A DNA stretch of 64,000 nt from contig OY365810.1 in NCBI GenBank assembly GCA_959347315.1, positions 2,036,334-2,100,333 on the forward strand, in the 5' to 3' direction. The DNA comes from Bimastos eiseni (lineage: Eukaryota > Annelida > Clitellata > Crassiclitellata > Lumbricidae). Positions within the stretch are counted from its first letter, which is position 1; the number at the start of each line of letters is the position of its first letter. Below, one piece after another: positions 42,937 through 52,800 of the stretch. The notes under the pieces are model-generated. The model was not told where the DNA came from. It worked only from the letters and a program-made list of their open reading frames with translations, and ran no database searches. A program made the position numbers and the translations under genes.

Positions 42937-43255
42937 TAACAAGTCACACAATATTGTAACGGAACGGGGCCTATTCGACAGTGACCAGGATGACGGCTTG
43001 CAGCCCCGTCCGATATGGGGGTAGTTCGTGTTGCAGTCCGCTGAGTAAGGCTTCAGTGGTTTGCTGAAGACTAACCATTTAAGGTTTAAATAGCTCCTTT
43101 CTGAATGACGCTTGGAATAAGACACGCTTGTTTGATAATCTTCTTTTAATGTACAACGGAAAACAATACTTCTGTAGCGCCGATTCAGAAACAGTCCGTC
43201 TCTCACTCCCTCAATACGCCCTACGTCGATAACTAACGAGTAATTACAACGCTAC

Positions 43256-43335
43256 GTCAATGGCTGACGGCGACTACTATGCTACGTCAATGGCTGACGG
43301 CGACTACTATGCTACGTCAATGGCTGACGGCGACG
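43256..43335 (+). repeat. 30-bp tandem repeat
   Basis: Units of TGGCTGACGGCGACTACTAT followed by GCTACGTCAA, almost three copies. Confidence 0.85.
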
Positions 43336-43547
43336 ACTATATCCACGACGACTATCGCAAGCCACGACAACTATTCGTGCTTCCTAGGCGCCGAGACTGC
43401 AAGGCCGAAGCCGAATCTACTAGGCTCCTCGATGACGATCTCCTGACGACGGCGACGACCACGATCCTACGACGACTCTCCGATGACGACTCTCTCCGAT
43501 GACACGACTCTCCCTCTGCTGACACGACTCTCTCCCTTTATACTAAT

Positions 43548-43880
43548 TTGCCGTAGATAGTAGATGATACACAGTAGATAGGAGACAGTAAACAGTAGAG
43601 ACTACACAGTAGATAGGATACAGTAGATAGTAGATATCTACAGTAGATAGTAGATAGACTATAGTAGATAGTAGATAGTAGACAGTAGAGACTACACAGT
43701 AGATAGGATACAGTAGATAGTAGATATCTACAGTAGATAGTAGATAGACTACAGTAGATAGGATACAGTAGATAGTAGAGACTACACAGTGGATAGGATA
43801 CAGTAGATAGTAGATATCTACAGTAGATAGTAGATAGACTACAGCAGATAGTAGATATCCACAGTAGATAGTAGATAGGC
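43548..43880 (+). repeat. CAGTAGATAGTAGATA minisatellite
   Basis: An irregular array of 'acagtagatagtagatag' words with higher-order units of about 120 bp. It gives repetitive Tyr/Leu/Ser-rich open frames on the minus strand that are not genes. Confidence 0.85.
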
Positions 43881-43984
43881 GCACACAGCAGGCAGATACC
43901 ACAGAAGAAAGAACACAGTAGACAGGCGTACACAACAGGCAGACACCACAGCAGGCCGACACCAGGCAGGCGTACCCCTGAACC

Positions 43985-44075
43985 GTTACAATATCACACG
44001 CACACCTACACGCACGCACACACACGCACAAACATACACACGCACAAGCACACACACGCACAAGCACACAGCGAT
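43985..44075 (+). repeat. CACACG-type microsatellite
   Basis: Repeated ACACGCAC and ACACACGCACA words over about 90 bp. Confidence 0.75.
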
Positions 44076-44614
44076 ATTTGCAAGAGCACACAGACAATAT
44101 TTCAAGCCAAGCCAAGTTGTTTTTTTATTGAACGCAAATATTTATTTCTATTGACGAGCTCACTGACAAATCGCAGCAATGAACACTTAAACAACGTTCA
44201 AAACACACATCAGCTATCGGCCTATTAAGGAATATGGCCCGCAATACTGGCCCACAAAATAGAATTAAACCTTTTATTTACCCAAACATTTTTCACCCTG
44301 TAAGTTCAGAATTAGCTCGCGCAGCCTATGCACTGTAGGCTAGTCACAAAATGCAATCTGGACTGGTTTTAATTAGGGGAAAGTAGTCCTGACTCCTAAG
44401 TCATACTCACCAGTTTTGCAGTAATTGGGTAGATTTCCTATTCGAACGCACATAATCTGTTGCGTAATATTAGAATACTTGGTTCTTGTCATTGTCTATT
44501 CGGATTTTGCATAGCACAGTGAATACTTGAAGATATCAGTAATTTTTGGCACAAGGCTTGAAAGATTTTATCTATGCATTTTGAGTAGGATTGCCCCAAC
44601 CAACAGTCAGAGAA

Positions 44615-44657
44615 ATGACACCTTTTGATCTAGTTTTGGCAGTAATTTGTAAACTTT
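44615..44657 (+). pseudogene. Locus F signal-peptide exon
   Basis: M-T-P-F-D-L-V-L-A-V-I-C-K-L, then T|GTAAGT, phase 1, joined to TG of the V exon. Length and phase equal those of the locus A signal exon (43 nt). Confidence 0.5.
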
Positions 44658-45137
44658 GTAAGTACTTCAATTTTACTACCCGCTACTTTGACCGGTAGGC
44701 CTACAACGCTCGGCTGGTATTCTAACGCTTACCGGTTTAAGATTTCTGTGCGGACGCAGAATAGCGGTGCTGGGTAAGTTGTGCTCGGAAACTCCCGAAA
44801 TATTCCAGTTGGAGTTTCACTTATTGTAGAATCGTTATCGGTCTCAAATGATAACAGCCGTCATTAGCCTTCGATCATGCTCGCATTAACAGATCATAGC
44901 CAGAAATGATTTGGTATCATTATTTGACACCGTGTGAAATTCGTAACCTCTATACGCCTACACATATTGGGAGTATTAAGCCAGTTGAGTAATTGATTAT
45001 GAACTTGAACGAGAGAGATTACGAAAAATGAATAACACGCCTTTATCTTTGTTGCTGTATAAATAGGCATCTCTTCAGAGGGTAACCAAAATAACTAATC
45101 TAAGAAGCCTAACCTATTTCTTCATATTCAATTTTAG

Positions 45138-45497
45138 TGGGTGTTTCACTTAACATCGCAGCCGTTATAGCAGGACAAAGAATGGTGATGGAATGTCAAA
45201 CAGGTTGCAGATCGACCCATTTCGTGTGGATGTTCCGTTTGATCAAATCGTCAGATCATTTTCGAATATAACCCTACTACAGTTCGAGAGATCCCAGTCA
45301 TGAGGCTGTTATGCACATGGCTGGTCTTGGTGACTGCGTTGACGAAAATGGTTCTGGTAGGCCTACGTGTATACTCTATTCCAATGCGACCACGATGGAA
45401 CATGCCGGTGTCTATTTGTGTGAAGCTGAATCTACGTATATCATGTACATATGTACGTACGATAAATACAATATCTACGCTGTTCTCATCGTTCTGG
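45138..45497 (+). pseudogene. Locus F V-like Ig exon with in-frame stop
   Basis: Acceptor CAATTTTAG|TG and donor CTGG|GTAAGT; 360 nt, phase kept end to end. Ig marks are M-V-M-E-C, F-V-W-M and E-H-A-G-V-Y-L-C, ending A-V-L-I-V-L. One TAA at 45269-45271 interrupts the frame between the core Trp and the second Cys. The rest is intact, so the loss is recent, or the stop is a sequencing error or a polymorphism. Confidence 0.72.
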
Positions 45498-46229
45498 GTA
45501 AGTCTTTGAATCATGGCAATCTTTATATCAATTGTATCTTTACGACCTTAGTTACAAATGAGCACACTCACTTTATTTCATCTGTAGACTTTAATTTCTC
45601 TTAGCTAATTATTTTCGATACATAACTAGATTTTAAAGACTCTGTAAAAGCATTATGAGCTTTGCATTCCAAACAAGAAGGCTCTACCAAATCCGCATAT
45701 CTCGACCACGTACGATATGTGTAGGCCTAAAGTTGGGTTTGAAGGAACTTAACTGGTAATTAATGTATCTCTTCTTTTGCCACTTAAAACAGCATTGGCG
45801 GTGCATTTAGATTCATACACTGAGCTTTAAAAATGAACATGTAACATAAAACAATAGTAGGCTAATAATGATAATGTGGCAAACCTCGATTCACCTCTCT
45901 CCCACGTATCAGTCTATGGCGAACACCCTTACGGTCCAACACCGGGCGTCGCGTGGCAGCAACAGTTGGGGCGAACGCCCTGGGAAAACCTTGAAATCCT
46001 TCCCGTCTTCTTGAGGTACCCTCGGAAGGCCGAGCTATGAGGTTTTCCTGTTTTCATCTTGATTGTCCGCTGGGTAAGATTTACCCGGTCTGGCGCAGGA
46101 TTTAGACTGCCCCGATGGTATCATCAGAGTTACTACGCTAATGACGACTGCAGACTCTAACTGAACTGAACGATGACTCTCTCGACTGGACTCTGCAGTC
46201 CCTTATATAGTCTTCAAGGTATAGCAATG

Positions 46230-46375
46230 CTACGTAGAAATGTTACACGTAGCAATGTTACACGTAGCAATGTTACACGTAGCAATGCTACACGTAGCAG
46301 GGCTACATGTAGCAATGTTACACCTGTAGCACAGATTGCCACAGGACTTAGCATTGCTACAGAGGTGTAGCACAG
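46230..46375 (+). repeat. 15-bp CACGTAGCAATGTTA minisatellite
   Basis: About six units of TTACACGTAGCAATG with decay at the right end. Confidence 0.85.
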
Positions 46376-46857
46376 AATGCTTCTCAATTCAAACCGGGGA
46401 AAGCGAATAATAAGAATAATAATTGTAGTAATAATAATTATTATTATTAATAATGATGACAGTAATTAGTATGCCGCTGCTTCTTTCATGATGGTATGCC
46501 CAGGACAAGCCAATATTCTGGTTTGGGGAAATCTCCGAATAAGACCATGATCCGATATCTTCAAAGATAAAGTTCCGGCTAATCCAATCTCCAACGATAT
46601 CGTATTAGAAATGCAATAGCTTATTAAATTCGCGGTTTCACAAATTAAAGTATTGTACCAGGCCCACCCAAGCAGAGCAATTTTAGGTCCTTAGGCAGGG
46701 AAATTTCTGGCTCCTTTGTAGATCAGTCAAGGGCCTCTTCGACGGAAGCGAGAGCATCATAATTAGGCCTATAACAAAAAAATGATACTTATAGTAATAT
46801 TTAGATGCGTGACGTTGTGTAACAGAACCTGATATTTGTTGTTGTTAATTGCTTTAG

Positions 46858-47060
46858 TGCCTGACTCTTATTTTCTCTACTGTGATATTAACTTTTGTTC
46901 AACCTATCTACACAATGACAATGGTGCTAGTCAGAGAAGTCCCAAATTTGTCATGTACAAGAAAGATAAAGGCGTATATTCGAAGCAACAAATGGGGCAG
47001 ATTTATCATCTGGTGAAAGTAGTCCTCCAGGCTATGCCACTCTCATCGATGAATAATTAG
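46858..47060 (+). pseudogene. Locus F tail-like exon with probable frameshift
   Basis: After AATTGCTTTAG|TG the frame is open to TAG 47058-47060, with S-Y-F-L, S-T-Y-L-H, V-M-Y-K-K and I-Y-H-L-V. From about 46985 another frame gives G-A-D-L-S-S-G-E-S-S-P-P-G-Y-A-T-L-I-D-E, a more receptor-like ending. A trinucleotide array begins right after the stop. Confidence 0.4.
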
Positions 47061-47061
47061 T

Positions 47062-47066
47062 TTTTC

Positions 47067-47106
<40 letters not shown>

Positions 47107-47110
47107 GTTG

Positions 47111-47192
<82 letters not shown>
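47062..47192 (+). repeat. (TTA)n microsatellite
   Basis: About 40 TTA units with a short GTT interruption. Confidence 0.95.
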
Positions 47193-47760
47193 GTCACATA
47201 TAGTGTCATTCATTATTGGCATTGCCAACGGATCTGTCATCAGGCCCTCTGGATCGCCGCTTGTCAGGTGATTCTGATCTTGACATAGTGCCCTGAAAAG
47301 CCACCGCATTGAAACGTTGGATCAATGCCAACAAGTTCTGGAAGAGGAAGCTTGTCTCACGGGTCTTGCCTGGTCGTAGGGATCCTGTAGTTTTTCTTCT
47401 AGTGCAGACAGAACCGCGTTTAACGGCGGTCTTTCAAAGTGGGCTTGTTTATGGTCTGGCGTCGTCGGTGAGTTGAAGCCAGGTAGACATCGCCGAGTCG
47501 CATGCCGAGTCCGATTTCACCGGTACTGATTCTAGGATGATGGACTGGATCTGGAGAGTGCCCGCGGCTGAAGCCTAAAAGGCAGGAAGTGCCAGCGAGG
47601 ATGCCCTCCTAATTCCCAGTCCTCCCATCCTGATCGGGAGAGGGGCCTGACCCCATTGGTCATCGGTCATCGAAATGTTGAAGATTCGCTCGATCCCTCC
47701 TCGCAGCAGATCGTCGTAAGGCCATAGGCGCGGGTGGTCGTGGCAAGCGGTGTATCTCAA
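47193..47760 (-). mobile_element. LINE reverse-transcriptase fragment, frameshifted
   Basis: On the minus strand, P-L-P-I-R-M-G-G-L-G-I-R-R-A-S-S-L-A-L-P-A-F matches a motif common near the end of non-LTR ORF2 proteins. Decayed coding continues toward lower coordinates with stops. It is a different family from the 34400 and 48425 copies. Confidence 0.6.
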
Positions 47761-47785
47761 TAAATATATGAGTTTAGGCGAGCCA

Positions 47786-47788
<3 letters not shown>

Positions 47789-47843
<55 letters not shown>

Positions 47844-47896
47844 TGATAGACAGACAGACAGACAGACATAGAGAGACAGAGAGAGTGAGAGAGAGA
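47789..47896 (+). repeat. (GA)n / (CAGA)n microsatellite
   Basis: A GAGAGA run leads into CAGACAGACAGA with small interruptions. Confidence 0.95.
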
Positions 47897-48054
47897 TTAT
47901 CTGTCCCCCTCGAGCCGAGGTTCGTCTGTTTCTAATTTTGATGGTTATATATAATTGAATGTAAAGCATTGATGAAATTCATATTTGCATCGATTTATTT
48001 TCTTTTACAATGCGATAAACATACATGAGCGTTTATTGGATGTATGCATTCGTT

Positions 48055-48370
48055 AACGTGCACGTCAAATGGTTCACAGACAAAAGGTTCACAGACAAAA
48101 GGTTCACAGACAAAAGGTTCCCGAACGGAAAGTTATTATTTTCTAACTGTAATCGGTAAAATTGAAGTTAGATTGATGAATATCGTGCTCGCTGAGATAG
48201 AAGTTGTATTGATGAAGAGAAATTCTTCCTAAATAGATGATAATAGATGAAAATAACGGTTGCTGTAACATTAGTTGGATTATTGAAAACGACTCTTGCT
48301 TACATAGAAGTTGAATTGATTCAAATAATTCTTGCTGAAATAAAACTTTGACTAGATAGAGGAGCCTGAG
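48055..48370. repeat. GTTCAC-GACAAA repeat with 15-bp array
   Basis: Four units of GGTTCACAGACAAAA are followed by an AT-rich body ('ggtaaaattgaagttagatt', 'gagatagaagttgtattgat'). The body resembles those at 24780-24890 and, inverted, 33890-34215. Confidence 0.65.
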
Positions 48371-48424
48371 ACAGATGGTGGTGGGTGATAGACAATAATG
48401 ATGTAGGGTCCGATAACCTGCTAA

Positions 48425-48790
48425 TTGCAGGAGGCAGGTCGTTTGAGACGTAGCGTTGGATATAAAGACGGACATCATCGGCTCCAGAATACATCAGAGA
48501 GTTATGTCTTCCCGTCTCAAGCCAGCCAGGTCATCGATCCTTGCGTGCTGCGGCACGTGGGGACTTGGTGGTCCTGCGCTTCCGTTCATCGATGCGGACA
48601 AACCGTGCCTTCTCATGTATTGGACCGTCATTCTGGAATGCTCTATCTTTACAACTTCGCAACATTGCACTGTTTGCAACCAACTTTTCTAAATTACTAA
48701 AATCGCATTTGTTTAGATCTGTTGGGTAGCTACGTTTGGCGCCTTCGAGAGGTTCTTATAAGGCACTATATAAATAGCCTAATACATACA
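48425..48790 (+). mobile_element. LINE 3' end, same family as 34400-35310
   Basis: Plus-strand frames give L-R-A-A-A-R-G-D-L-V-V-L-R-F-R and G-P-S-F-W-N-A-L-S-L-Q-L-R-N-I-A with a frameshift, then the 3' UTR 'ggcgccttcgagaggttctt' and TATATAAATAGCC. An ATAC microsatellite tail follows. Confidence 0.75.
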
Positions 48791-48857
48791 TACATACATG
48801 CATACATACATACATACACATATACACATATACATACATAGATACATAAATACATAC
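48785..48857 (+). repeat. (ATAC)n microsatellite
   Basis: ATACATACATAC with interruptions, directly after the LINE terminus; probably its tail. Confidence 0.85.
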
Positions 48858-49576
48858 ATAGAGAGTCTAATAAAGACATCCATGTGAAGGGTTTTTGAAG
48901 GTACTTGTTAGACGCTCTATATGGTCTCTATATACATACATACGAAGACATTCATGAGATTTTCTCACGTATTTATAAATCGTATTTATTATTGTCTAAA
49001 CATCAATCGAAGGCAAGAAATAATTGTGATTGAATGAGGAGGGGATGAAACGTGACATAATATATAAGTAACCAAAGTGCGTCTATTACTCAATTAAATA
49101 TTATCTTACAAATCCTAGGTGCTGAAGTAGACATTCCGAAGGTGAGTGTTCCAATTCGCCACCGAATGCAATCGAGGCTGACTGCCAGAGCAAACAGTCT
49201 CAACTATTAATTAATCATACTTTGTAAACCAGATGTGATGTGTAGCAGATACAGTTGAGAGGCTTTTCCTGGTTACATGCATCACTTTGTGAAACATATT
49301 CGATCTAGAACAATGCTTATAAGTTATTTGTTTCGACTTTTATTATACCTGCGTCTCTGAACCATAGATGCATCAGAAGAAGAATATTGTAATTTTTGAA
49401 GAGCGGTGCCTTTGGGCAAAATTAAGACATCTATTGTTCGGAATAGGCCTATTGAGGAAGATTCCACTTTGCTAGAAAGACACGGCACTTACAATAGCAA
49501 ATCCAGATAATATCTTTCACTGGATTCTACATGTAGGGCCTACATTAGTATGGTGACGTTGAGCTTCTTTTACGTT

Positions 49577-49839
49577 TTATGGATCCGTTATTGCATTGAG
49601 ATCACACATTCTGTCGTAAACATTCGGAGCTTCAGGCTCGGCGTGTAGTAGCCCTACACTACCACGGTTCCTGCCAGAGAGTAGAGTTGAGGATGTTGGT
49701 GGTGAACTTATATCTATATCGTGCGGAGCAACGTCTTCTATTGCTTCGTAATAGTCGGAGACTGTGTGTGGTAAGGTTTCATAGTCGGCTGTTGTGTCGA
49801 CCATGGCCATTTTTGCTTCGTAGTCGGAGCATTGTTTCT
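49577..49839 (-). CDS. Locus D last exon: ITAM-like cytoplasmic tail
   Basis: The acceptor AATCTTTCATTAG|AG keeps phase 1 and opens 86 residues. It has S-D-Y-E-A, then D-Y-E-T-L, seven residues, and Y-E-A-I-E-D-V. A-P-N-V-Y-D-R-M follows near the end. Locus A has Y-E-T-I-E-E-V and A-P-S-L-Y-S-R-M at the same relative positions, so the two tails are paralogous. Confidence 0.82.
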
Positions 49840-52800
49840 CTAATGAAAGATTTAGGAGGTTTATTGACTTTTTGAGCTGAATGACGATGAATGCATTTAA
49901 ATATCAGATTCGTTACATTAGAAAAGATTGTAAACGGGCTCTTTGTGAAGGTAGCGGCTGATGAAATGTTTTGGGTCAATTCGGTTTGTGACAAAGTGGA
50001 CGATGAATAATTAGACGCTTATCTTACTTTTCTAGCACCGTGGCCTTATATGTTGATACACCAAGTGAAGTCACAATCGAAAATATAATAATTCGGGGAG
50101 TCCAGTACATCGATCAAATCAACTATAATACATGTAGATCTGTCTACAATGGCAATAGTGGTTACACAGATGAGGAAATTGATACGCTATTCAGTGTCTA
50201 CCTTGCAAGACCGCGACATAAACCTTAGTTCATTCAGCTTTTAGTAGTGATTGCGTATGAATTACGAATGTTAGGGAAAACTCTTGTAAACGACGTTTTT
50301 GATTCAAGAAAGCATTGTTACCTGATGATTTTTTCTTGAAATACCAAATGACTGCAAAAGACACAAACGCGACCGTTCCAAGCCCTATTACAGTACCAAT
50401 CACGCTATATGCAATCACACCTAAAACGAAACAATATCTTTTTGTTTAATGTCCTAGCGAAAATAAACAGCGAAATCCAAGTAGCTCTCCATTTTGACGA
50501 TATAAAATATATTGCCGATTTTGATAAAGATTCAATTTATTTCTTGGTGAAATAATGCAAACTTTAAATATGTAGGTGTCACGATCCTTCTTCACCCGTG
50601 ACAGTTTGTTTTCCTCATCCACCAAACACGAACAACGATGCTTCTTGATGTTAAAGACATATATTAATATCGTGCATACAACTATCTACACGTAGCTTTT
50701 AGAAATTAACTAGATAGAGGTCGACTTGTCTCTCGAAGATCGTCACGTTCTATGCCCTGTTGTTGATGGCCCTCCGACGTCTTCTAAGTCCAGAACACTC
50801 TATGCTGTAAATTCCTGCTCCGCCGTCGACCCATTAATATCCTAGGCGTCTCTTCCCCTTTGCCCTCGGTTCATTGGGCGTCGGAACCAGTTGAGACCGG
50901 TTGCTTCAGTCTCATATTTCCGAGCGCTGCCCTGGCGACTGGAGGACTCTCGTCGATGAATCGTCGCTAAAGTGACCGCTATACCTGGACAAACAGCTAT
51001 GGGATTAGATTCAGCCTCTGGCGTCGAATTTCGTCTTCGTGGCGATTCACATGGATGCCCTCGTCGACGTGGTGAATTGACACCGATCGCTCCTTAAGTG
51101 CATCTCGGCAGTCTCTGAAGGCGTATAGAGTAGATGCCCCCGCCGTCCTCCCTCCAGATTCGTCGTTAGCTGTCCTTCACATAGCCTCTGAGTACCGATG
51201 CATTTCTTTAGCGCCTTTGCGAAAAATCTCCAGTCGTGACAGTGGGGTTAGCCACAAACACACAATCGTCATAAAGTTACAGTCCCAGAGGGCTATGCAA
51301 TAAAGCCTCATAATTACAATCTTTCCCATCATCATTGGGACTACAAAAGCAAAATTCAATTATGCAGACCCTGTAGGCTATGTTTAAACAAGTTGCATGA
51401 CTACAGGTATGCCACTGTGGCGTTCTGCCGCCCGAGCGCCTGCCTAGCGCTAACGGACGGTGTCGACTCCAGCTTGCGAACACGTCTGAAGTCGCCCGAG
51501 TCCCTTTCTTACCAAATCTCAATGCCAAACGGTTACTCTCTATATCTACCAGGATGTTCACTATCACCAGGCAAGATTAGGGACGGGTTTCTTCTCCAAG
51601 AAAGGTAACACGGCTCGAATTAGTAACGAGGTCTGACTCTACCTATTCCGCGGTCGCCGGATGGGCAACGTTCTGAGGATGGCCGTACTCAAAACAGGGT
51701 TCATAATCATACCGGCAGGAGTCTTCCTCGCCTTGCATACCTTCCAAGCTACTAGCCTCGTCTTCCTCTACCTGATGTCGTACCGTTCAGCATCTTGTGA
51801 CTCTGAAACTATCGCCATTTAGGGACACCAAACGTTCTCTTAAGTTACGAGGTTCAGACATATTTGAAACAAGTCCATAAGCCATTTCGGCCTATACAAT
51901 TATCGGTAGCTAAATCCAACGTCTTATACTCTTAGACATTACTGTCCCCAACTCTCTAACCTCTGTCGTCCTAGACACACCAGTCTCACAGCTCTTCGTC
52001 ATATCATGCTAGACACTTAGCTATCACGTCTTCTGCTCAACACGTATCTCTCGATCTATTTCCGTGTATGGCATAAACGGCCGCACACGTATATTTTGTC
52101 ATGCACATTTGACTGACTAAGTTCCCGTCCTCTGTGTTAGCAGTTACCCACCAACACTGATATATTCTGCTTCGATAAAAATGACACTGGCATGGTATTC
52201 ACGGACACTGATAGCGAAGGTCTTCTGTCTATAACCTTCGCTATCTGCACACAGATCTTCGATCCGACCTACGCACGAGGGGGCCCGAACTCGCACTTTA
52301 GTCAGCTCTCAGAACTGTGTGTGACGACAAACAACCATGTATTCACCTGGGTACCCGATTACCCAAACGTACTCGTATCGATCACTTCGATCAGACACGC
52401 AAATAGATACACTTCGGGAAAACGGGAGGAGTATCTATGACCAACGTAGGTAGCCAACAGTAATATTTACGCATCGATCAATTCTTGGTCTGCTTACTAT
52501 CTTTACCCAGGGTTTCCGACTGCCCAGACTTTCACGTCGGCCTCTTGGCCCATTTCCGTGTGTGGCATACTGGCCTCACACGCATAAGTTATCAGGCACA
52601 CGATTGACCGTCCTCTGCGTTGGCAATTGTCCGCCAACACCGTAATATATTCTGATACTCGGGAAACCGGGAGGAGTAACTATGACCAACGTAGGTAACA
52701 AACAAGAGTATCTATCGAACGACTATAAAGCCATCAAGAAGAGTTACTTGACTAGTAACCTGAAAGTATCAATCGGCACCAGTGTTTTCTCTTGTTTGTC

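Larger units (their letters stand above)
41156..44614. other. Intergenic region between loci B and F: repeats, no gene seen
   Basis: It contains GTTCAC-GACAAA words (41460-41530), a Harbinger-like MITE, minisatellites at 43256-43335 and 43548-43880, and a CACACG-rich stretch (43985-44075). Open frames here come from repeats. Confidence 0.55.
44615..47060 (+). pseudogene. Locus F: broken IgSF receptor paralogue
   Basis: It has a signal exon (44615-44657), a V-like exon (45138-45497) and a tail-like exon (46858-47060), all phase 1. The V exon has an in-frame TAA (45269-45271). The tail frame is tyrosine-rich, but a different frame ends in P-G-Y-A-T-L-I-D-E before TAA 47054-47056, resembling the end of locus B and implying a frameshift. 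No C2 or TM exon was found between 45498 and 46857. It was probably a locus B-like receptor that has decayed. Confidence 0.6.

Noticed and set aside
43260..44115. Repetitive D/Y/L/C-rich frames on both strands
   Set aside because: Direct products of the 30-bp and CAGTAGATAG minisatellites.
47750..47969. Frames rich in Arg/Asp/Thr or Leu/Ser/Val/Cys
   Set aside because: GA/CAGA microsatellite translations.
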